64,000 bases of DNA. It comes from Hofstenia miamia (taxonomy: Eukaryota > Xenacoelomorpha > Acoela). Of the stretch, positions 33,661 through 43,831 are shown piece by piece. The position numbers and the translations under genes are program-made. The first letter of the stretch is position 1. Every line of letters starts with the position of its first letter. The notes below the pieces were generated by a model that saw only the letters and a list, made by a program, of their open reading frames with translations, had not been told where the DNA came from and searched no databases. The stretch lies in the NCBI GenBank assembly GCA_004352715.1, contig SCFE01000001.1, positions 512,854-576,853 on the forward strand, in the 5' to 3' direction.

Positions 33661-34222
33661 AGCACACTTTTACCAGTCGACTAATAGCATTAATGTTTTA
33701 TGCATTTATCTGTTCTAATTGGTGTACTTACTCTTTGTAGAATGTGTAAGTGTCACATTTGTATGAAAAAATTTCACACTTATAATTCAAGGCGGCTCTA
33801 AGTATGAATTCTATCTGCTCCTGAACTTGGATGCGTTTGCTTAAAACTGGGATTATTTTGCACATCTAAAACTTAGTCCAGAAAAAGCTTCACTTAAAAA
33901 CCAAAATGGAATGGACACTATTTGCTTAAAAATTTGGATTAATGATTTACCTGCAAATTCCACTTCACAACTCCATAGTTTATATTCAATAATAGACCAA
34001 TTTATAATTCATGTGAAACAATTTAGGCACAAATTGGACAAATGTTTATAAGAAGGGTATTTTCATGAATCACTTCAATTGGAGAATATGAAGCTAGTTA
34101 AAAAGCCTTTAAGCAAGGAGAACCTAAAGTGCAAAACTTAAGTTGCTTGAGGAATATTTTTCAGTTGTTATATTTTTTTAAAAAAACTAATTGTTTTTAA
34201 CTCACAAATTAATAAAAATATC

Positions 34223-34359
34223 CTAGGTCCAAATCACCCCAAGATAATGGAGTGTTTCTTTTATAAGCTTATTCTGAAAACCAAGCCCGGTCGTGGTCCC
34301 AAAGGGACGCATCAATTCGCGAAGTCTCCGGCGCGCCTCATTGGGTTTGGATGTTCGAC
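34223..34359 (-). CDS. Candidate terminal exon, function unknown
   Basis: A GC-rich island on the minus strand. After an acceptor (TTTTATGTAG before 34359), a frame is open for 44 codons to a TAG at 34225-34223. The peptide begins RTSKPNEARRRLRELMRPFG and continues with GLGFQNKL; it is basic, with a possible helix in the first half. No family is recognised. It could be the last coding exon of a host gene, or part of a transposon (the hAT-like terminus at 33619 is nearby). No partner exon was found. Confidence 0.3.
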
Positions 34360-34364
34360 CTACA

Positions 34365-35482
34365 TAAAATGCAACAGTTAAGATTATTTACTGCTCCAAT
34401 GGAATTTAGAACTTCAGATTATGATAATTAGGTATGTTTGAATTAGCAAACAATTTTCTGAAAGTCTAAAACGAATTCGGAAATATGTGGATATTGATTA
34501 ATTTATTGGGAAGGCCCCTTCATATAATGAAAACTATTGTGAATTGATGTTTGAAGTACTTGAAATATTTCATTATTCTCAATGAAAATGAACATTTCAA
34601 TGTTCCTAAATCATTTAAATTCTACCTCACATTCAGAAAATCAGTCAGTCTATGTCCATAAAGGAAAAAATTTGTGAAGGCAGTGTTGAAACTTCGCTGA
34701 GGATCATGGGAATAAATTCAGAGTTAGTAGCTGTTGGAGAAAATTTCTTTATCCTAGAGGCGCAGGAAGGCCTGTGCCACCACAATATTTAAGTTTAATG
34801 TACTGACTAACACTTAGACAAACAAATAAAGCAAACATTTTATCAACATAATTTAACCATACAAAAATATTTTTTTGCTGTACTGATTTTGATCAGCAAA
34901 CAAATAGTCTATCCATATAATTCCGTTGCTAATATGCATAATGCTTTCTTTCGTTATGCTTATGTAAAGTACATATATGAAACAAAAAATATAATTATCA
35001 AGTTTTGCAAAACAAAAATAGCTTCATGCTTTAGAAAAGGACAACAGAGGTTTTCTGCTCTTCATGTGAAACCACCTATAATGGACTGAAAAGTCCAACA
35101 AAAGTGATAAATTTCCTTGTCCCAAAACTATACCAAACACTTACTCAGAATAATATATTCGACTGTCATCCTCGGTTCTTAAAGAAGTAGTGAGTGTAAT
35201 CTTTGTTATAATTATTCTGCTTGGTCAGATCATTCCAAAGAACATAGATTAGAATTTGATCATCTAATGTGATACAATTCTCTGTAGTAAAATATTACCC
35301 ACAGCATCAAGGTGTGAACTACAAATATTTAGAGCTTGACAAGCAATATAAACAGTTCATCTAAAGTACCAACAACTTCACCTTGAAATGATGGACAGTT
35401 AACCCTATTCCACTTGGGCTGGAAGGATTCCCTTTCACTATTAAATTGTTAGTTATTATTTACGTAGTTGTAGAGCTTTCTT
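34365..35482. other. AT-rich DNA
   Basis: No features recognised beyond a random-looking 66-codon open frame at 34889-35089. Confidence 0.4.
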
Positions 35483-35967
35483 AAGGTGTGTTCCCACTAT
35501 CGACTTTTATCATCTGTCAAGAAATCGGTGATAAAAGTCGATAGTGTGAACACTATCTGCTTTTTTATCGACTGATATAAGTCGATAGTCTGAACGCTCC
35601 ATCCGATTTTTTGGCAAAACAGCCAGATTACTATCATCTGATAATTTATCAGCTGATAAAAGTCGATAGTCTGAACAATACTAAAACTAGTCGAATAGCT
35701 ACTTGAAACTAATTGCTTACTTCTCAAGTAGGGAACAGACTTCCAAAACGTAAATTATTGTCGTTGAAATATTTCAACTTCAAAATGCGTAAACATTGTT
35801 TACATTCCAAGACAAACCAATCCATAAACAGATGTTGTTGTTTTTCTTATAGTCAATGAAAAGATGATAATTTATCATCTGATAAAAAATCGATAGTCTG
35901 AACGATCTTCCAACTCCGCTTTTTCTGATAAAAAATCGGATGATAAAAAAATCGCCAATGTGAACGA
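35483..35967. mobile_element. Foldback-like MITE with internal repeats
   Basis: The left end (GTGTTCCCACTATCGACTTT) and the inverse of the right end (CGTTCACATTGGCGATTTTT) form loose terminal inverted repeats. The motif GATAAAAGTCGATAGTCTGAAC or a close variant occurs six times: inverted at about 35488, direct at about 35529, 35573, 35655, 35880 and 35941. Many copies also contain a small palindrome (ATCATCTGATAA, TATCAGCTGATA). There is no coding capacity. Repeated subterminal motifs suggest a non-autonomous DNA transposon with transposase-binding repeats. Confidence 0.6.
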
Positions 35968-36774
35968 AAATAATTGCATTTTCGATTAAAATCTGCTGAT
36001 GTATGGTATTTCTTCTAATTTTGAAAAAATTAATGTTAGTATGAAAAAGTTGTAAACTTAGTAAGAGAATTATCTTTGATAAGCTAAGAATAAATTTTAA
36101 TGAATTCCAACATTTCTAACTGCTGAAAAACCAGTATTAAATATATGTCAATGATCCCTAGTGTTTAGATTTCTGGATACTAATTTGATAGTGCTGATAT
36201 GAAGAACATTTGTGCAAAGCTTTGTTTTAATATCATAATCAAATCCAGAGTAAGATAGGCGGAAGTGTGGGGGAACTTGCTAACCATGACACATTTCCGG
36301 TACTAGATCAATTTTTCTTAGAACCAAACACTGAAAAGTGCGACTGAATAACGGAAAGCTAGAAGGATTTCCAAATTCTTTGTTGCTTTTTGCAATGTCC
36401 TTGTCGTTCACGAATACTTGTAATTGTATTCCTACTAATATCTCTTTATTGAATTGGCTTCAGATTGAATTGACATTAATGATCTACATAATTTGCTTGC
36501 AAAATTAACAAATAGGTTACAAATTCTGTTCAGCTTTTTAGTGCATAGGAAAATATAACTGCATTTGCAGCTATAAAATTACATAAAATCATTATCAACA
36601 TTATTCAAACACGTTCAAAAAATTAAAAAATTTTGAAAGTTTTTTCTGCTTAAATTTTTTAAGTTGTCAAAAACTAACAACAATGTACTCTTTTTATAAA
36701 ATAGAAATTCTTATTGCATATTCGACTTTTTCCGATGAGCATTTTAAACGTGGGCATCCGAATGGCATCATCTC

Positions 36775-36777
<3 letters not shown>
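35968..36777. other. AT-rich DNA
   Basis: No features recognised. Confidence 0.4.
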
Positions 36778-36809
<32 letters not shown>

Positions 36810-37100
36810 NNNNNNNNNNNNNNNNNNNNNNNNNNNNNNNNNNNNNNNNNNNNNNNNNNNNNNNNNNNNNNNNNNNNNNNNNNNNNNNNNNNNNNNNNNN
36901 NNNNNNNNNNNNNNNNNNNNNNNNNNNNNNNNNNNNNNNNNNNNNNNNNNNNNNNNNNNNNNNNNNNNNNNNNNNNNNNNNNNNNNNNNNNNNNNNNNNN
37001 NNNNNNNNNNNNNNNNNNNNNNNNNNNNNNNNNNNNNNNNNNNNNNNNNNNNNNNNNNNNNNNNNNNNNNNNNNNNNNNNNNNNNNNNNNNNNNNNNNNN

Positions 37101-37130
<30 letters not shown>
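36778..37130. repeat. (TA)n microsatellite with 291-N gap
   Basis: TA tracts at 36778-36809 and 37101-37130 flank an assembly gap at 36810-37100. The gap is probably more TA repeat that could not be assembled. Confidence 0.9.
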
Positions 37131-37133
<3 letters not shown>

Positions 37134-38280
37134 ATGCACGAAAGTTTCTGAACGCAGTTATTTATTTTATAGTAACTTTTTGACAAATTGCTAGAATGAC
37201 TGCACCCAACTTTTCCTGAAAATTTTTATCTAGCAGCAGATATTTATAAATAAAACATTATTCTGATATGTTCCCGCCTTCAATAGATATACATAAGGAT
37301 TAATTTTTTACATGAGCAGTGATATTCTCTGAACAAAAATTTCTGAACGCTTACAGAAAGTTCTAAGATAATTCGTTTTTGGTACTGTGATGCTGTGATA
37401 CTCACCTAGGTAATTGAGTTAGCAACTGAATTACTCATTTTCTGCCTCATATTCTTAGGAAACAGTATTGTGGGAGGAGGGAAGCAAATAATTGTCACAC
37501 TTTATCAAAACGAGGGCAAACTTTCGAGACATGATTAATGTTGTTGGTTATTCTATTGGAACAGTCATGAACACCATTCAGAAAAGGCTGGTTCTTTCTG
37601 TGAAATGTTAAGCTCACTAAGTCCACAACAAAATGATCAGGAAGATCGCACTAAAAACAGACAACCTTATTGATGCAGAAATACATTAATCAAGTAATGG
37701 GCGTGCTTTCATATCACGAATAACTATTTCCCGACTTTTGAAAGATTTTGACATATTTTCCTTAACAGCTGCAATAAAGACAGCAAAGAGCAGCATTAAT
37801 CAATGAGAGAGATTTGTTTTTGCTAAGAAATTTATCAATTCCTTTCCATGTCATGCTGTAAGAATTATATTTGCTAATGAAAGTCAAACTGATTTTGATT
37901 GAGATTACAATGCACAATAGATACACTGAACGAGATGTGAAAACTGAAGCAAGAGATAATACATCAGAGATATAAGAAAAATATATTTCAAAAGTAGACA
38001 AAGGATTTTTTAACTACAGTTGACAACTATAAATTGACGCCAGTCCACTTTCAAGTTGACAATCCCCTGTCATCATCCAATCTTGGTACAAGACTACTTA
38101 AAGAAACGAAATGTGTCTGCCCAACAACCAACAATTAAAAATGAACTATGTGGAGATATTAATCGCAGATTGCATCAAATCGAAATTCATTATATGAAGT
38201 TTTTGTCAATTGATCCATATTCCCCGTAAATATTTCCGTCTTTATTAAATTGATGTCTTAACATGTTCAGAAACTGTAGT
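37131..38280 (+). mobile_element. Decayed Tc1-like transposon
   Basis: The left end carries GAAAGTTTCTGAACGC at 37140 and an inner direct copy ATTTCTGAACGCTT near 37340, about 200 bp apart, an IR/DR arrangement like that of some Tc1 elements. The right end has TGTTCAGAAACTGTAG (38264), the inverse of the outer repeat. Between them the plus strand holds transposase debris, with a stretch near 37800-37900 resembling the region before the second catalytic residue (FVFAKKFINSF and IIFANESQ for the usual SDES). Stops and frame changes are frequent. It adjoins a (TA)n tract. Confidence 0.65.
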
Positions 38281-38460
38281 GAAGGACATATTTGTATATT
38301 TGTTATTATGCAAACACTGAAGCTAAGCTATTGCATTAACTTTCTACGCACATATTGTGATTTCTAACATGAACATTTTATAGGCAAATCGGGTAGCAGT
38401 CATGCTACCAATTTGTCAAAAAATATAAAATAAATAATAGTTTACTTTGTTCAAAAACTT
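38281..38460. other. Short AT-rich spacer
   Basis: No features recognised. Confidence 0.5.
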
Positions 38461-38466
38461 TTATAC

Positions 38467-38498
<32 letters not shown>

Positions 38499-38778
38499 NN
38501 NNNNNNNNNNNNNNNNNNNNNNNNNNNNNNNNNNNNNNNNNNNNNNNNNNNNNNNNNNNNNNNNNNNNNNNNNNNNNNNNNNNNNNNNNNNNNNNNNNNN
38601 NNNNNNNNNNNNNNNNNNNNNNNNNNNNNNNNNNNNNNNNNNNNNNNNNNNNNNNNNNNNNNNNNNNNNNNNNNNNNNNNNNNNNNNNNNNNNNNNNNNN
38701 NNNNNNNNNNNNNNNNNNNNNNNNNNNNNNNNNNNNNNNNNNNNNNNNNNNNNNNNNNNNNNNNNNNNNNNNNNNNNN

Positions 38779-38816
<38 letters not shown>
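38467..38816. repeat. (TA)n microsatellite with 280-N gap
   Basis: TA tracts at 38467-38498 and 38780-38816 surround an N gap (38499-38778). Confidence 0.9.
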
Positions 38817-38817
<1 letters not shown>

Positions 38818-39082
38818 GTCGCGGCCACTGGATTAGCATCACATAATGCTAAAAGTATATTTTCACTCATGGAAGCAATTCATTATAATTGCAGGTGAAT
38901 AGGATAATAAGTGGCATGATTTATGTTCTGCCAGTGAGAATAAAGCAAAATATAAAACATGTAAGTAAATTAAATGCATACGCAACGCATCTCAAATGTT
39001 AAGAATGGGCAAGAATAAAGACGTTTTGTATACAATTTATTATATTAATACTGAAGTGATGCTAATCCAGTGGCCGCGACTG
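38817..39082. mobile_element. MITE with 26-bp TIRs, TA target
   Basis: The left end AGTCGCGGCCACTGGATTAG (38817-38842) is repeated inverted at 39056-39082 (GTGATGCTAATCCAGTGGCC and on), 26 bases without mismatch. TA repeats lie on both sides, matching a TA target. The interior of about 210 bp is non-coding. It is probably a non-autonomous Tc1/mariner-type element. Confidence 0.8.
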
Positions 39083-39641
39083 TATATATATTTATTTTTT
39101 TATTTATATATATATATGCTTAAAAATGCAAGTATTCTATCTAAGTCTCTTCAAATATATTACAAGTACTTAGAACTACGTGTTTTTTCGTCATGCAATC
39201 TCTAATACAAGTACAGCGCATAATGTAACATATTATGTAAAATTATTTCGAATTTACTTTGATATTTTCCCGAAAGTTCGCCTTAATAGCTTTTTGTTCA
39301 TTAATTACCAATTGTAGCAAGAAAAATAATTAATGAAAATAAGTTTTTCTTTTCATCTTAAATTCCAATTTAGCCACCTACGTTACATTAGCAATTATAC
39401 ATACTTTAATTTCTTTTTAATCCTTATGTAATTTTAAAAGTCTTTTATGAAGTAACGTACTCAAACTTTTTAACCAAAGCACTTCTTTCGATTTAATCAA
39501 ATTTGTACCATGTGAGTATAGCATCTACTAGTATTATCAATAAAAAATTCATTACTGAGGTTCTTTTCAAATGAGAACATTCATGTAATTTATATATGCT
39601 GTCATTGTTTACTTCTCTAATCTTAGAATAACTAAATTTGC
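39083..39641. other. AT-rich DNA
   Basis: Starts with a broken (TA)n stretch. No other features are supported before the inverted repeat. Confidence 0.4.
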
Positions 39642-40053
39642 CGTTTATTTGATCTAATGCTCGGCTGCCCCAAAACGATGTATTCACATATTTGGAATAT
39701 TGGTGAACCACTGCAATGTTTGAGAGTACTCAAATATTCTCTATTTTGAAATTCTGGGGTACTAAAAACATTAACTAAGTCAAATTGAAGGTCATGATTT
39801 TTCAAGAAAGGTCCTGCAAAATAGTAAAGAAGAGCTAACTTTATTTTTGAGCTTTTTAAATATGATGTTTATTTACAAAAGGAGGCTAAACGGCCACCAC
39901 AACATATTTATTGTTTTTGCCATTCCATCACTATGATTGCTTGTAACTTTGAAAATAGCTTTAAAAATGAAACATTAAATAGTAAAATATCAGCGTAATG
40001 TTTGCAGGGATTATTACAGTTGAGAATCGAATTTGCACCCAATGGTGGACATG
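39642..40053. repeat. Left arm of 0.41-kb inverted repeat
   Basis: These 412 bases reappear inverted at 41545-41953 with about eight visible differences (roughly 98% identity by eye). On the minus strand the arm has a good splice acceptor (TTACTATTTTGCAG before 39813) followed by about 56 open codons, and both features are kept in the other arm. A different minus-strand frame is open across the arm's left edge (39493-39711). I do not recognise either peptide. Confidence 0.85.
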
Positions 40054-41460
40054 GAATAAATAAATCCATGCGGATTTGAGGATTTTGGGAATCCTGCCGG
40101 AAGCGAATTTTGATGCATTTATACTCCTTCTAATGATCAAAATTCAATGCCATTGTTAACGGGCACTTTTGGTGAAAACCTTTTTTTGAGAGCATCATTG
40201 CAAACAATCAGAATTAACCTACACAAACTATATATTGCTGAAATCAGCGGGAAATTCTGCATTCAAATCACATTACATAAGCTATTTTATATCACATATA
40301 AAAAAATATTTAGTAGCAAATTCAAACAAAAAAATGGTCATTGATAGCTAAAGAAGAAAAACTCAGAAGTCTTTTGACATGTTGCAATGAGAATTTTGCA
40401 GTTAACTCTAGTTTCATGTAGCAACAAAGCTATGTAGGCATTTAAAGATAACTGAAATTTGTTACAAAATATTTAAGAAACAAAAACTGCTTAAAAAATT
40501 TCAGTTTTTGAAAGAAAAACTAAAAAAACAGGAGATTATTAAAATTTTCAAAAATGTTTCATTAGTTTTTAGTAAGCAATTCTTTTAACATCCCTGTCAA
40601 TTTTCAGCCAAAAGACCTAGTAGTTATGAATCAATGACAATTTGTATTAAAACAACTAATTTTCAAGAAAATTGTAAATGAAATTTATCTGTTGCATTTT
40701 GAATGCAAAAGCTAAAATGCTAGAAGCATTTTGAAAAATAGCTTTAAACATCAACTGCCACCTATATATTTATCCATGAATATGTTCAGTTTGCGGTTAA
40801 TTGCCTTCAAGAACATAGTCACTTGAAACACCTACTCACAATACACTTCAAAGTTGCTATTCTACAAATAGGTTTTTAGCACAAAACACAAGGAAATATG
40901 AAAAATTGATTGCAAATTTGGATTCTACAGAAAAATTTCTTTTAGAAAAGTCAAAAAACAAAAAAAAAATGACTAAAATTTATAAATTTACCAGAAGTGG
41001 CCCTTAAGGAAAAATTTAACAAACATTGATTTCAATAACAATACATAAATTTATATCCGAAAAACTAAAAAATGAGGATCTTGAAACATAGAATTGACAC
41101 ATTTGTGATAACACATTTAGTGAGTGAAGCTGTCAGCAGCGTGACACAATTATGGACATAATGAGAAGTCTATTAATGGCATTTAATAAATTGGGAATCA
41201 AAAAATTTTTCTTAGAGCGATAAATGTAGTAGCAAGGCTGGATGCCAAATTATTTTGCTTAATTTCAATGCTTTGTTTGATATTGGTCACTGATAGAAAA
41301 TTAATATTACGATCTAAAATAATATTTCAATAAATCCATGTACATTATGATTTATATTGGAAATATGATTCTTTCAAATGAACCTGCAAAGTATAATAAA
41401 TGCATGAGATTGTTAGATCCAAACAGGTCACTTAAAATCAGTAACAATGAAAAAATGAAG
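40054..41460. other. Loop between inverted repeat arms
   Basis: About 1.4 kb of AT-rich DNA without recognised genes. A 65-codon open frame at 40147-40344 has no domain. Confidence 0.4.
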
Positions 41461-41544
41461 CAAGATTTTAAAATGATTTATTATATATTTTAGTATTGAA
41501 AAACACAATATAGCTCCACTTTCAAAAAGTGAAGGGGATAAAGT
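41461..41544 (+). repeat. 84-bp direct repeat, left copy
   Basis: CAAGATTTTAAAATGATTTA and the next 64 bases recur at 41955-42038 with two mismatches. The copy ends exactly where the right arm of the inverted repeat begins. Confidence 0.85.
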
Positions 41545-41953
41545 CATGTCCACCATTGGGTGCAAATTCGATTCTCAACTGTAATAATCCCTGCAAACAT
41601 CACGCTGATATGTTACTATTTAATGTTTCATTTTTAAATATTTTCAAAGTTACAAGCAATAATAGTGATGGAATGGAAAAACAATAAATATGTTGTGGTG
41701 GCCGTTTAGCCTCCTTTTGTAAATAAACATCATATTTAAAAAGCTCAAAAATAAAGTTAGCTCTTATTTACTATTTTGCAGGACCTTTCTTGAAAAATCA
41801 TGACCTTCAATTTGACTTAGTTAATGTTTTTAATACCCCAGAATTTCAAAATAGAGAATATTTGAGTACTCTCAAACATTGCAGTGGTTCACCAATATTC
41901 CAAATATGTGAATACATCGTTTTGGGGCAGCCGAGCATTAGATCAAATAAACG
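41545..41953. repeat. Right arm of 0.41-kb inverted repeat
   Basis: Inverted copy of 39642-40053, bounded on both sides by the 84-bp direct repeats. It looks like an inserted copy of the left segment. Confidence 0.85.
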
Positions 41954-41954
41954 A

Positions 41955-42038
41955 CAAGATTTTAAAATGATTTATTATATATTTTAGTATTGAAAAATAC
42001 AATATAGCTCCACTTGCAAAAAGTGAAGGGGATAAAGT
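41955..42038 (+). repeat. 84-bp direct repeat, right copy
   Basis: Second copy of 41461-41544. One base (41954) separates it from the arm. Confidence 0.85.
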
Positions 42039-43781
42039 TTAAATCTCTACTAATTTTTATTTCATTTTTTATGACATTTATAAATCTGATATTAGGTTTT
42101 CTGACCAATGAAAATTAATATTTAGTAATTTTTTGTGTTCTGCCTTACTAAAATTTTATTCAACTTCATTTTAAAAAGCAAATGGAAAATTTTTTAACAG
42201 AAAAATATTTTTTAATTTAGGAAATTTAAAATTGTGAGATTTCTTCAATTCTGACAACCTTGCTTAGTTAAAAATTACTAAAATATTTTAGTAATTTCTC
42301 TATTTCTTAAAGATACAATCTAGCAACAGCAATCTGAGCGCACTGATATATGTCATCAAAGCGCTAGTTAAAGCAAATTAATTTCCTGTTTTATTAAAGA
42401 AAAATAATAACTAATATAATATAACCTCAAATCAGAATCTGATAGAAAATGTCTACAAAATTTTATAATTGTCTAAGGTACAGTTTTCTAAGATTTTATG
42501 AATGTCCATTTCAGGTTGCATTAATTTACTAACCAATGAAATTTCATATTTGATATCAAGCTTACTTTACGAATTGAAATTTCTTGCTATAAATGCATAG
42601 GAAACTAAAGCTAAGAACTGCCAAATTACGTTTGCTTAAAATTGCAGATATTTAAATACATAAGGGTAGCATCATTTGCTTGCAGATTAGTTTTAGAAAG
42701 TGTACAGTACATTCTTTAAGGACATGTGAAATAATATATTTTAGTCTGTGTATGATGCGAGCTCATTGGGTTGTCTACAAAATCTAACAGAAGTGAATCC
42801 TAAAAAATAATGGCAATTTGAATAATTGTTTTTGGATAGTTATATCGCAGATCAAAGGAATGATCATAAGGTCAATAATGACTTAAATTTATTTGGCTTT
42901 CAGCTAGGCTGTCAATTAACAGAAAAAATTGTCTATTACAAAGGCTTATTCAATTGTTAATTGATTTGTCAACATGATTCCTTTAAGAGAGTTTATTGAG
43001 AGAGTTGCTAGATAAGTAAATATGGAATTTCTAAAATCCTCTAATCTTTAAAGAAGATAAAATTTAAATCTTTTTGAAATTATTTAGTTTTAGTATAGAA
43101 AATTCACAAAAAATTTTTAATTTTAGTATTAGATATGGTTTTTCTGAATTGACTGAAAACTGTTGGTTTGGAAGAATAAATTTATCTTGTGAGATAAATA
43201 CCAAAAATAGGGTTGGTCCAAAAAACTGACCTGTTATATTATTGGATGTGGTAAGTGGAGCATATTGCATAAAGATAATTTCGGAACAGCACTAATAAAG
43301 CTTAGGGAAATCTTATTAATATTAATTTAATTCAGCTCGCATCTGTTGTAAAATGAAGCTCTTCTAACCTGGTTATTTACGGTCACGCTTAGAAAACGTG
43401 CCTGCAGACTTTGTAAAAATTTAAATTGCAATTTTAAAAATCATATATTTGAGATTTTGGTTAAAAGCATTTGTGCGTAATAGAAAATATTAAAATTACT
43501 GAAAATTATAATCTAAATTTTTAATAGACATCGAGAAAAATGAAATATTTTTTGATTAATTTTCGAAAGGAATTTAATAATTGCGTTTGAGTGAAAAGCT
43601 ATTTTTAATAAGAGATTTCATAATATATTAGTTCACCAATAAGTTAAATTCCGAATATTATTTTTATGCATTTTAATGAAAAATTCTGGTTTTAACTCGA
43701 CTACTTTTTATAACCTATAATTGAGTTATCATCATTTTATCTTATATATTTGTGACATAAATATTTATTAAAGGAAAGTTT

Positions 43782-43785
<4 letters not shown>
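42039..43785. other. AT-rich DNA
   Basis: No features recognised. Confidence 0.4.

Positions 43786-43828
<43 letters not shown>
43786..43828. repeat. (TA)n microsatellite
   Basis: About 21 uninterrupted AT/TA units. Confidence 0.95.

Positions 43829-43831
<3 letters not shown>

Noticed and set aside
35497-35727. 76-codon minus-strand frame with an internally repeated VQTIDFYQ pattern
   Set aside because: The protein repeats simply mirror the repeated DNA motif of the foldback-like element. There is no domain and no start context.
36683-37194. Several apparent open frames across the TA tract and N gap
   Set aside because: They consist of IYIYIY from the microsatellite and undefined residues from N. 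The same applies to frames around 38.5, 46.8, 51.0 and 53.7 kb.
39493-39711. 72-codon minus-strand frame crossing the edge of the left inverted repeat arm
   Set aside because: It uses a different frame from the one kept open in both arms and matches no family I know.
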